A stretch of 11,953 nt of DNA from positions 1 to 11,953 of the forward strand of contig JAGWKJ010000041.1 in NCBI GenBank assembly GCA_028865375.1, written 5' to 3'. Below, in pieces: positions 1 to 8,670 of the stretch. This stretch comes from Hyphomicrobiales bacterium (lineage in GTDB: Bacteria > Pseudomonadota > Alphaproteobacteria > Rhizobiales > Beijerinckiaceae). Below the pieces are notes generated by a model that saw only the letters and a program-made list of their open reading frames with translations, searched no databases and had not been told where the DNA came from. Position 1 is the first letter of the stretch. Each line of letters starts with the position of its first letter. Made by a program: the position numbers and the translations under genes.

Positions 1-1685
<1,685 letters not shown>

Positions 1686-1695
<10 letters not shown>

Positions 1696-1715
1696 TCGGC
1701 CCGCCTCAGGCCGCG
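1686..1715. terminator. Bidirectional hairpin containing both convergent stop codons
   Basis: CGCGGCCTGA (1686-1695) and TCAGGCCGCG (1706-1715) are perfect 10-base inverted copies separated by a 10-base loop. The metH stop closes the left arm and the stop of the minus-strand GGDEF-EAL gene closes the right arm. Because the element is symmetric, it would form the same hairpin at the 3' end of both transcripts. There is no clear T-tract on either side, so calling it an intrinsic terminator is inference; it could equally protect mRNA ends. Both genes end in Ala-Ala-stop with the same codons, which creates the symmetry. Confidence 0.5.
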
Positions 1716-4069
1716 ACCCCGCCGGCGGGCGCCCGCGCGCCCGGCGCTTCCTTGCCGATCAGGTAGCCGATCGCGTTGGCCGAAACCGGCGGGCTGAACA
1801 GGAAGCCCTGCGCCTCGGCGCAGCCGAGGCCGCGCAGCGCGTCGAGCTGCGCCTGCGTCTCGACGCCCTCGGCCGTGGTCTCGATGCCCAGCGCGTCCGC
1901 CATCTGGGCGATCGCGCGCACGATGGCGGCCGTGCTCGCGCTCTCGCCCATCTTGGCGACGAACGAACGGTCGATCTTCAGCCTGTCGAAGGCGAAGCGG
2001 CCGAGATAGGCCAGCGACGAATAGCCGGTGCCGAAGTCGTCGAGCGCGATGCGCACGCCGCGCCCGCGCAGCTCGTCGAGCTTGGCGATCGTGCCCTCGA
2101 CGTCCTCGATCAGGGTCGATTCCGTGATCTCGATCTCGAGCCGCGACGCCTCAAGTCCGCTGCGCGCCAGCGCGTCGACCACCGATTGCACGAAGCCGGG
2201 CGCGCGGAACTGGAGCGGCGACACGTTGACGGCGAGCCGGACGCCGCGCGGCCAGGTCCGCGCTTCCCCGCAGGCGTTGCGCAGCGCCCATTCGCCGAGC
2301 GCGACGATGTAGCCGGATTCCTCCGCGATCGGGATGAAGGTCGCCGGCGGCACGTCGCCCCATTCGGGGTGGCGCCAGCGCAGCAGCGATTCGCAGGCGA
2401 CGACGCGTCCGGTCGAGACCTCGATCAGCGGCTGGAAGTGCAGGGCGAGCTCGCCGCGCCGCGCGGCGGCGCGCAGATCGGCCTCCATGCGCCGGCGCGC
2501 GCGCACGGCGGCGTCGAGCTCGGCGGTGAAGAACTGCGCGCGGCCCTTGCCCTCCGACTTGGCGCGATAGAGCGCGACGTCGGAATTCCGCAGCAGCTCG
2601 GCGAAGCCGTCGCCGTTGCCCGGCGCGACCGCGATGCCGACGCTCGCGCCCACCAGCGACAGCGCGCCCTCGATCCGGTACGGCGCGGAGATGCGCTCCA
2701 CGATCCGTTCGGCGACCTCGCCCGCGCGCGCGGGCGATCCCGCGACGAGCGCGACGAACTCGTCGCCTCCCACCCTGGCGACGACGTCCCCGGCGCCGAG
2801 GCAGTCGCGGATCCGGCGCGCGACTTCGCAGAGCAGCGCGTCGCCGTGCGCATGGCCCAGCGTGTCGTTGACGAACTTGAAGCGGTCGAGATCGACGCTG
2901 AGGATGGCGAACGGCGGCCGGCCCTCGCGAACGGGCAGCATCGCGTCGACGCGCTCCTGCAGGCGGCGGCGGTTGGGCAGGCCGGTGAGCGCGTCGTGGC
3001 TCGCCAGCCGCTCGACCGCCATTTGGGCGCGCTTGGTCTCGGTCACGTCTTCGGCGACGCCGCGCCAGCCGGAGCGCTCGCCCCGCGGCCCCTTGATCGG
3101 CTTGGCCGACAGGAGCCAATCCCTTGGATCGTCGGACGCGCCGGAGGTCGCGTCGAGCCGATGGAAAGCGCGGCCGCCGGTCAATTTGGCGGCGAGTCCT
3201 CCTTCCGCGTCGCGACGGCGGTCGAACGCGTCGAGCAACGACACGTCGCCGGGGTCGGAAGGCTGCAGGCCGAGAGCGCGGTAAAAGCGGTCCGACGCGC
3301 GGGTCAGGCGGCCGTCGGCGTCGGTCTCCCACAGGAAATTGCTCGCGCTCGCCTCGAAGTCGCCGAGCAGTTCGGCGACGGCGCCGGCATGACGGCGCAG
3401 CTCGAAATTCGCGACGCGGCTGGCCAGGAACAGCTTGCTGCGTTCGGCGACCGAACCGCCGATCATCGACAGGTAGGACACCGCCAGCCCGAGCAGCCCG
3501 ACATAGGCGACGTCGCCGCGCGAGGCGATCGCGATCGCCGTGCAGGCGCCCAGCGCCAGGGAATAGGACAGGGCGGCCTGCCAAACGGTGGCATAGGCCA
3601 TCGCGCCGCCGCACATCATGCCGGCGGCGAGGCCGACCAGCGTCACGCGCTCCGCGCCCGACGCGCGCGCGAAATCGGCGAGGATCGGAACGCCCCACAG
3701 CAGGCCGAACGCGAACGCGCCCTTGGTCATCTCGACCACGCCGCGCCGCGAGGCCTCGCGCCGGTCGAGCTGCGCGCGCATCCGCCGCCAGGACCGCAGC
3801 AGCGCGACGAGCGACCCCGCGAGCGCGGTGGTCCACAATCCGGCCACCAACGTCCGCCCCTGCGCCACCATGATCGCGTCGACGATCAGCATGTTGACGG
3901 CGTTGGCCGCGACGACGGTCGGCGTCAGCGACATCACGGCGCCGATCTGCGCCGCCCTCAGGCGGCGTTCGTCGGATTCCGAAATGGAACTGACGCCCGA
4001 GCGGGTGAGCGCGACACGCCACGGGTCCAGTTTTCCGTAAAGACGCCTCGCATTCGCGACAAATGACAT
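1706..4069 (-). CDS. Membrane-anchored PAS-GGDEF-EAL cyclic-di-GMP signalling protein
   Basis: This is a predicted bifunctional cyclic-di-GMP enzyme of 787 residues from the ATG at 4069; a TTG five codons earlier (4084) would give 792. Residue numbers here use the 792 version. About six hydrophobic segments lie within residues 45-211, forming an integral membrane input region I do not recognise. A PAS-like domain follows (about 240-355, with FLWETDADGRL), then a diguanylate cyclase domain with intact GGDEF (439-443). The inhibitory RxxD site five residues before GGDEF is GAGD, so classic product inhibition is probably lost. The phosphodiesterase domain has ESL (565-567) in place of EAL but keeps the Glu, the VNVSPLQF Asn, the DDFGTGYSS motif (682-690), KIDRSFV and TTAEGVET. 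Both activities therefore look possible. The gene lies downstream of mmsB and converges on metH. Neither start has a clear Shine-Dalgarno sequence. The family is certain; direction of activity and signal are unknown. Confidence 0.93.
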   Translation of the reverse strand: MSFVANARRLYGKLDPWRVALTRSGVSSISESDERRLRAAQIGAVMSLTPTVVAANAVNMLIVDAIMVAQGRTLVAGLWTTALAGSLVALLRSWRRMRAQLDRREASRRGVVEMTKGAFAFGLLWGVPILADFARASGAERVTLVGLAAGMMCGGAMAYATVWQAALSYSLALGACTAIAIASRGDVAYVGLLGLAVSYLSMIGGSVAERSKLFLASRVANFELRRHAGAVAELLGDFEASASNFLWETDADGRLTRASDRFYRALGLQPSDPGDVSLLDAFDRRRDAEGGLAAKLTGGRAFHRLDATSGASDDPRDWLLSAKPIKGPRGERSGWRGVAEDVTETKRAQMAVERLASHDALTGLPNRRRLQERVDAMLPVREGRPPFAILSVDLDRFKFVNDTLGHAHGDALLCEVARRIRDCLGAGDVVARVGGDEFVALVAGSPARAGEVAERIVERISAPYRIEGALSLVGASVGIAVAPGNGDGFAELLRNSDVALYRAKSEGKGRAQFFTAELDAAVRARRRMEADLRAAARRGELALHFQPLIEVSTGRVVACESLLRWRHPEWGDVPPATFIPIAEESGYIVALGEWALRNACGEARTWPRGVRLAVNVSPLQFRAPGFVQSVVDALARSGLEASRLEIEITESTLIEDVEGTIAKLDELRGRGVRIALDDFGTGYSSLAYLGRFAFDRLKIDRSFVAKMGESASTAAIVRAIAQMADALGIETTAEGVETQAQLDALRGLGCAEAQGFLFSPPVSANAIGYLIGKEAPGARAPAGGVAA

Positions 4070-4093
4070 TAGGTCAACTCGCAACGTAATGTC
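4065..4093 (-). promoter_or_regulatory. Inverted repeat overlapping the GGDEF-EAL start codon
   Basis: GACATTA (4065-4071) and TAATGTC (4087-4093) are perfect 7-base inverted copies with a 15-base spacer. In the minus-strand message the downstream arm contains the ATG at 4069 and the possible TTG start lies in the loop. Read as RNA it could hide the start codon; read as DNA it could be an operator for a dimeric regulator. The arms are AT-rich, unusual for this GC-rich window. Function is inference. Confidence 0.35.
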
Positions 4094-4132
4094 GTGGAAA
4101 TGCCGGCCAAATTTCTAACGTCGCATTAATGT

Positions 4133-4163
4133 GCGTCCCGCGTCAGGGAAATGCGCGGGACGC
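4133..4163 (-). terminator. Hairpin just downstream of mmsB
   Basis: GCGTCCCGCG (4133-4142) and CGCGGGACGC (4154-4163) form a perfect 10-base inverted repeat with an 11-base loop. It begins 7 bases after the mmsB stop on the minus strand and is followed by an AT-rich stretch, ACATTAATG, rather than a T-run. It likely ends or trims the mmsB transcript and separates it from the GGDEF-EAL gene, which then needs its own promoter in the roughly 60 bases that follow. I could not identify a convincing -35/-10 pair there. Confidence 0.55.
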
Positions 4164-4170
4164 CGCGGCC

Positions 4171-5043
4171 TCAGCGCGAGACGGCCTTGATGATTCCTGA
4201 AAAGTCGATTCCGCCTCCGCCCTCGGCGACGAAGGATTCATAGAGCTCCGCAGCCTTGGCGCCGATCGGGATCTTGGCGCCCGTTTCCGACGCGGCCGCC
4301 AGCGCGAGCCTCAGGTCCTTCAACATCAGGGCCGCGGCGAAGCCGGGCTTGTAGCCGCGGTTTGCGGGGGAGGCCGGCACGGGGCCCGGCGCCGGGCAAT
4401 AGCTCGTCAGCGACCAGCTCTGGCCCGATGCGGCCGACGACACGTCGAACAGGCTCTGCGCCGACAGGCCGAGCTTGTCGGCCAGCGCGAAAGCTTCGCA
4501 GGTCACGATCATGTGTGCGGCCAGCATCATGTTGTTGCAGACCTTGGCCGCCTGTCCCGCGCCCGGCCCGCCGCAATGCACGATCCGCTTGCCCATCGCC
4601 TCGAGCGCGGGCCTGGCGGCCGCGAAGGCGGCGTCCGCGCCGCCGCACATGAAGGTCAAGGTCGCCCCCGATGCGCCCGCGACGCCCCCAGAGACCGGCG
4701 CGTCGAGCGAGGCGAGGCCGCGGCCCGCCGCCAGCGCATGGACCGCGCGCGCGCTCGCGACGTCGATGGTGGAACAATCGACCAGTGTCGCGCCCGCCCG
4801 CATCGCCGGGGCGATGGCTGCATGAACGGCGCGCACGTGCTCGCCCGCCGGCAGCATCGTGAAGACGAGGTCGGCGCCTGCGGCCGCCGCGGCTGCGTCG
4901 GTTACGGTCGAGACGCCGGCGGCGCGCGCGACTTCCAGCGCCGCCGGCACGACGTCGTGCCCCGCGACCGCGTGCCCCGCCTTGACCAAGTTGGCGGCCA
5001 TCGGGCCGCCCATGTTGCCGAGCCCGACGAAGCCGATTTTCAT
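4171..5043 (-). CDS. mmsB: 3-hydroxyisobutyrate dehydrogenase
   Basis: This enzyme oxidises 3-hydroxyisobutyrate to methylmalonate semialdehyde with NAD+ in valine breakdown. The 290-residue length is typical. The N-terminus carries the dinucleotide-binding pattern GFVGLGNMGGPMAANL (residues 4-19). The substrate-binding block DAPVSGG is at 114-120, the putative catalytic Lys is in GQAAKVCNNMM (Lys167, Asn171), and KDL is at 242-244. The segment YCPAPGPVPASPANRGYKPG (215-234) resembles MmsB proteins and helps separate it from tartronate semialdehyde reductase or glyoxylate reductase relatives. The ATG at 5043 is preceded by GGGAGAG about 6 bases upstream, supporting this start. It lies 93 bases after pgk on the same strand. 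No mmsA, acyl-CoA dehydrogenase or enoyl-CoA hydratase gene is visible beside it, so the pathway assignment rests on the protein itself; another beta-hydroxyacid substrate is possible. Confidence 0.88.
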   Translation of the reverse strand: MKIGFVGLGNMGGPMAANLVKAGHAVAGHDVVPAALEVARAAGVSTVTDAAAAAAGADLVFTMLPAGEHVRAVHAAIAPAMRAGATLVDCSTIDVASARAVHALAAGRGLASLDAPVSGGVAGASGATLTFMCGGADAAFAAARPALEAMGKRIVHCGGPGAGQAAKVCNNMMLAAHMIVTCEAFALADKLGLSAQSLFDVSSAASGQSWSLTSYCPAPGPVPASPANRGYKPGFAAALMLKDLRLALAAASETGAKIPIGAKAAELYESFVAEGGGGIDFSGIIKAVSR

Positions 5044-5079
5044 GGCGTCTCTCCCGTCAGGCCAGCGTGCGACGGCCTC

Positions 5080-5153
5080 GCTTGGCGCACAAGCCCTTCG
5101 CGCGGCGCGCTAGGGCCCAGCTTGGCGCTCAAGGCTTCACTTGGCGCGCAAGG
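5080..5153. repeat. Three copies of CTTGGCGCNCAAG after pgk
   Basis: The near-palindromic 13-mer CTTGGCGCNCAAG occurs at 5081-5093 (N=A), 5121-5133 (N=T) and 5140-5152 (N=G). Each can fold as CTTG/CAAG around GCGCN; the first extends to a perfect 5-base stem, GCTTG/CAAGC. The third copy covers the last codons of pgk (LRAK), and the other two lie in the pgk-mmsB gap. The arrangement suggests copies derived from the gene end, or a small REP-like element that could stabilise pgk mRNA. It is too short and irregular to be CRISPR. Confidence 0.5.
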
Positions 5154-6333
5154 CCTCCACGCCCGGAAGCGCCTTGCCTTCGAGCCATTCGAGGAAAGCG
5201 CCGCCGGCGGTCGAGACGTAGCTGAAGTCGTCGGCGACGCCGGCGTGGTTGAGCGCGGCCACGGTGTCGCCGCCGCCGGCGACCGACACCAGCTTGCCCG
5301 CCTTGGTGCGCTTGGCGACGTGGCGCGCCAGCGCGACCGTGCCGGCGTCGAAGCCCGCGAGCTCGAAGGCGCCGAGCGGCCCGTTCCACACAATGGTGGC
5401 CGCTTGGTCGACCGAGGCCTCGAACTTCGCCACGGACCCCGCGCCGACGTCGAGCATCATCCCCTCGGCGGGGATCGCGTCGACGCCATAGGCCTGCGAA
5501 GGCGCGTTGGCCGCGAAATGATAGGCGACCACCGCGTCGATGGGCAGCAGGATCGCGCAGCGCGCCGCCTGCGCCTTGGCCAGGATGTCGCGCGCGGTCT
5601 CCGCGAGGTCGCGCTCGCACAGCGACTTGCCGACCCCGAGCCCCTGGGCGAACAGGAACGTGTTGGCCATGCCGCCACCGATCACCAGCGCGTCGACCTT
5701 GGCCACGAGATTGCCGAGCAGCTCGAGCTTGGACGACACTTTCGCGCCGCCGACAACCGCCACCACCGGACGCTTCGGGCTTTCCAGCGCCTTGCCCAGC
5801 GCGTCGAGTTCGGCCTGCATCGAACGCCCGGCGAAGGCGGGCAGCAGGCGCGCGACGCCTTCGGTGGAGGCGTGGGCGCGGTGCGCGGCCGAGAACGCGT
5901 CGTTGACGTAGAGGTCGCCGAGCTTGGCGAGCTCGGCGGCGAAGGCCGGGTCGTTCTTCTCCTCGGCCTTGTGGAAGCGCGTGTTCTCCAGCAACAGCAC
6001 CTCGCCGTCCTTGAGCCTGGCGACGGCCTCGGTCGCGACCGGGCCGACGCAATCGGCGGCGAAGGCGACCGGCATCTTAAGTTTCGCGGCGAGCGCGTGG
6101 GCGACCGGCGCCAGCGAATTCTCCTTGTCGGGCCCGCCCTTGGGACGGCCGAAATGGGCGAGCAGCGCGACGCGGCCGCCCTTGTGCGCGATCTCGGCGA
6201 TGGTGGGCACGACGCGCTCGATGCGGGTGGCGTCGGTCACCTCGCCCTTGTCCATCGGCACGTTGAGGTCGACGCGCACGAGGACGCGCTTGCCGCGGAG
6301 ATCGGCGGAATCGAGGGTACGGAAATCGGGCAT
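5137..6333 (-). CDS. pgk: Phosphoglycerate kinase
   Basis: Pgk interconverts 1,3-bisphosphoglycerate plus ADP and 3-phosphoglycerate plus ATP in glycolysis, gluconeogenesis or the Calvin cycle. The protein is 398 residues, the usual length. The N-terminal substrate half shows RVDLNVP (20-26), LAHFGRPKG (58-66) and LLLENTRFHKAEEKND (113-128). The nucleotide half shows VVGGAKVSSKLELL (193-206), IVWNGPLGAFE (314-324), VAGGGDT (351-357) and TAGGAFLEWLEGKALPGV (375-392). The frame stays open far upstream, but the ATG at 6333 begins exactly where Pgk homology begins (MPDFRTL, then DLRGKRVLVR) and lies 29 bases after the cytochrome b561 stop. GGAG about 10 bases upstream is a weak ribosome site. The short gap suggests transcription together with the upstream yceI-b561 pair. 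All expected motifs are intact. Confidence 0.97.
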   Translation of the reverse strand: MPDFRTLDSADLRGKRVLVRVDLNVPMDKGEVTDATRIERVVPTIAEIAHKGGRVALLAHFGRPKGGPDKENSLAPVAHALAAKLKMPVAFAADCVGPVATEAVARLKDGEVLLLENTRFHKAEEKNDPAFAAELAKLGDLYVNDAFSAAHRAHASTEGVARLLPAFAGRSMQAELDALGKALESPKRPVVAVVGGAKVSSKLELLGNLVAKVDALVIGGGMANTFLFAQGLGVGKSLCERDLAETARDILAKAQAARCAILLPIDAVVAYHFAANAPSQAYGVDAIPAEGMMLDVGAGSVAKFEASVDQAATIVWNGPLGAFELAGFDAGTVALARHVAKRTKAGKLVSVAGGGDTVAALNHAGVADDFSYVSTAGGAFLEWLEGKALPGVEALRAK

Positions 6334-6362
6334 GGGACGTCGCGCTCCGCTGTTCGGGGCGA

Positions 6363-6917
6363 TCACGCGCGCCAGCCGAAACCCATCCGCGATAACACAT
6401 CGTCGCGATCGACAAAACGGTGCCACGTCGCCGCGCCCGCATGGGCGGCCGCAAGCGCGCCCAGCGCGATCGCGCAGGCGAGATGGGCGAACTTCCAGCG
6501 CTCGGAGGCCGCGAAGTCGGGGGCGAGAAGGTTGGGCACGGACAAGCCGCCGGGCAGGGCGACCGGCAACGGGATCGGCGAGGTCGAGACCATCGCGTAT
6601 CCGGTGGCGGCCGTCGCGAGGATCGACGCATAAAGCGCGCCATGGACCGCGCCGGCTGCCGCGCGCCGGGCGCGGGACATGGCCTCGGGCCAATCGGGCC
6701 CGCGCGTCGCGGCGCGCACGAGGAGCCGCGCGACGGCCAGCGCGAAAACCGCCGCGCCCAGCGTCTTGTGGCGTTGATAGAGGTCGAACTTGCCCGCCGC
6801 GTCGTCGACGAACCGGACCATCCACACTCCCAGCCCGAGCGCCGCGACGATCGCCGCCGCCGAAAGCCAATGCAGCAGGCGCGTCGCGACGTTCCAGCGC
6901 GCGGACCGCGCAGTCAC
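6363..6917 (-). CDS. Cytochrome b561 family membrane protein
   Basis: This is a di-heme b-type inner-membrane cytochrome of the bacterial CybB/YceJ group, 184 residues against about 176 in E. coli CybB. Four hydrophobic segments are visible at about 17-34, 51-68, 87-110 and 142-162. Likely heme-ligand histidines are His16 (RLLHWLSA), His50 (YQRHKTLG), His145 (KFAHLACA) and His159 (AAHAGAATWH), matching the family's His pattern. The C-terminus, HRFVDRDDVLSRMGFG, parallels the family's HxxxxxDxxLxRM ending. The GTG start at 6917 overlaps the upstream yceI stop as GTGA, implying translational coupling. YceI-b561 pairs are known in other bacteria (E. coli yceJ-yceI); the cytochrome is proposed to exchange electrons with quinone or a periplasmic partner. 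What the pair does beside glycolytic genes is unknown. Confidence 0.92.
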   Translation of the reverse strand: MTARSARWNVATRLLHWLSAAAIVAALGLGVWMVRFVDDAAGKFDLYQRHKTLGAAVFALAVARLLVRAATRGPDWPEAMSRARRAAAGAVHGALYASILATAATGYAMVSTSPIPLPVALPGGLSVPNLLAPDFAASERWKFAHLACAIALGALAAAHAGAATWHRFVDRDDVLSRMGFGWRA

Positions 6918-7492
6918 GGGGCGATCGCCGCCGTCGTGACGGTCAACACGACGTCGTTGGAGATGGCGGGAAAGCCGGCGTTCATGCCGTAGGCGAGGCG
7001 CGGAATCGACCCCGTCGCGGTGAATCCGAGGCGGCGCGCGTCGCGCGACGGCGGCCGGTCGACGGCGACCTCGATCGTGATCGGCCGCGTCACGCCGCGC
7101 AGCGAGAGGTCGCCGGTGACTTCGGCGTGCGTCGGGTCGACCATGCGCACCGACGTCGAGACGAAGTCGATGTCGGGAAATTTCGCGACGTCGAAGAAAG
7201 CGTCCGTGCGCAGGTAGTCGTCGAACGACGGCGATCCGACGTCGACCGACGCCGCCGAGACGCGGAACGCGACCGAGCTGCGCTCCGGACGGGCGAAATC
7301 GAGCGAAATCTTGCCGAAGAACTTCGAGAAAGTCCCCTTGGTCCGGGGGAAACCGACCGCGTCGACGGTGAAACCGACGCTCGTGTGGGCGGGGTCGATG
7401 CGCCAAGCGGCCGAGGCGGCCCGGGCGCCGGCGGCCGCAAGGGCCGCCGAGGTCGCGATCGCGAGGACGAGGAAGGGGACGCGCGCCGCCAT
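6914..7492 (-). CDS. yceI: YceI family periplasmic lipid-binding protein
   Basis: This is a YceI-fold lipocalin-like protein; relatives bind polyisoprenoid lipids such as ubiquinone precursors in the periplasm. From the ATG at 7492 the protein has 192 residues, close to the 191 of E. coli YceI. A clear signal peptide (MAARVPFLVLAIATSAALAA, then AGARAASA) predicts cleavage near residue 25-28. Family blocks follow: WRIDPAHTSVGFTV (30-43), TKGTFSKFFGKI (51-62), DDYLRTDAFFDVAKFPDIDF (91-110), VTGDLSLRGVTRPITIEV (125-142) and YGMN (168-171). The frame is open another 22 codons upstream, but that extension is Arg-rich and would bury the signal peptide, so 7492 is preferred despite no strong Shine-Dalgarno sequence. 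The stop overlaps the b561 start. Export plus the membrane cytochrome partner suggests a redox or quinone-related role, which is inference. Confidence 0.93.
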   Translation of the reverse strand: MAARVPFLVLAIATSAALAAAGARAASAAWRIDPAHTSVGFTVDAVGFPRTKGTFSKFFGKISLDFARPERSSVAFRVSAASVDVGSPSFDDYLRTDAFFDVAKFPDIDFVSTSVRMVDPTHAEVTGDLSLRGVTRPITIEVAVDRPPSRDARRLGFTATGSIPRLAYGMNAGFPAISNDVVLTVTTAAIAP

Positions 7493-7513
7493 CGGGCGAC
7501 CATAGGCGCGGCG

Positions 7514-7538
7514 ACGCCGCGGCGCCACGGCGCGGCGT
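7514..7538 (-). repeat. Inverted repeat before yceI
   Basis: ACGCCGCG (7514-7521) and CGCGGCGT (7531-7538) are perfect 8-base inverted copies with a 9-base loop, ending about 22 bases upstream of the yceI ATG. In the minus-strand message it is the third hairpin in a row after gap. It could limit read-through or act on yceI translation; no function is proven. Confidence 0.35.
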
Positions 7539-7542
7539 ACAA

Positions 7543-7560
7543 ATCTGCGTGCGCGCAAAT
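7543..7560 (-). repeat. Short hairpin in the gap-yceI interval
   Basis: In the minus-strand RNA, AUUUGCG (7560-7554) pairs with CGCAGAU (7549-7543) through seven pairs including one G-U, with loop CGCA. It lies between two GC-rich hairpins. On its own this would be weak evidence. Confidence 0.25.
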
Positions 7561-7565
7561 CGGCG

Positions 7566-7585
7566 GGGCGGCGGGGCCGCCGCCC
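7566..7585 (-). terminator. Hairpin just downstream of gap
   Basis: GGGCGGCG (7566-7573) and CGCCGCCC (7578-7585) form a perfect 8-base stem with a 4-base loop, 10 bases after the gap stop on the minus strand. Only a short ATTT follows a few bases later, so it is not a canonical intrinsic terminator. The position suggests partial termination or 3'-end protection of the tkt-gap message before the yceI-b561-pgk genes. Confidence 0.45.
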
Positions 7586-7595
7586 GTCCGGTGCG

Positions 7596-8603
<1,008 letters not shown>

Positions 8604-8623
8604 GTCCGTTCTCCGTTGAGGGG

Positions 8624-8651
8624 GATCGCCGCGGCCCCGCCGCGGGCGATC
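8624..8651 (-). repeat. Hairpin 2 in the tkt-gap interval
   Basis: GATCGCCGCGG (8624-8634) pairs with CCGCGGGCGATC (8640-8651): an 11-base stem with one bulged G and loop CCCCG. It ends about 9 bases before the gap ribosome-binding GGAG on the minus strand. It may act as a processing or stability barrier between tkt and gap; no T-tract follows. Confidence 0.45.
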
Positions 8652-8667
8652 GGGCCGGTCCGGCCCG
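8651..8667 (-). repeat. Hairpin 1 right after tkt
   Basis: CGGGCCG (8651-8657) and CGGCCCG (8661-8667) form a perfect 7-base stem with a 3-base loop, 3 bases after the tkt stop on the minus strand. It directly abuts the second hairpin, sharing base 8651. Its position fits a 3'-end protecting stem or a weak terminator. Confidence 0.45.
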
Positions 8668-8670
8668 GTT

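Noticed and set aside
2186..4066. A 626-codon plus-strand frame antisense to the GGDEF-EAL gene
   Set aside because: Arg/Gly/Ala/His-rich shadow with no recognisable motif; the minus-strand gene has complete catalytic motifs.
4094..4132. Possible sigma-54 promoter (TGGC... on the minus strand) before the GGDEF-EAL gene
   Set aside because: The -24 GG is present but the -12 GC is not at the required distance.
5080..5153. CRISPR-like array
   Set aside because: Repeats are 13 bases with irregular spacing of about 6 and 27 bases, and one lies in coding sequence.
4513..6633. A 706-codon plus-strand frame antisense to mmsB and pgk
   Set aside because: Composition is a typical GC shadow of two well-supported minus-strand genes, with no domain pattern.
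5137..6870. A longer pgk start giving 577 residues
   Set aside because: The extra N-terminus is Arg-rich, overlaps the b561 gene in another frame, and Pgk homology begins at the ATG at 6333.
6914..7558. A longer yceI start at 7558
   Set aside because: It adds 22 mostly basic residues before a good signal peptide; the ATG at 7492 gives normal family length.
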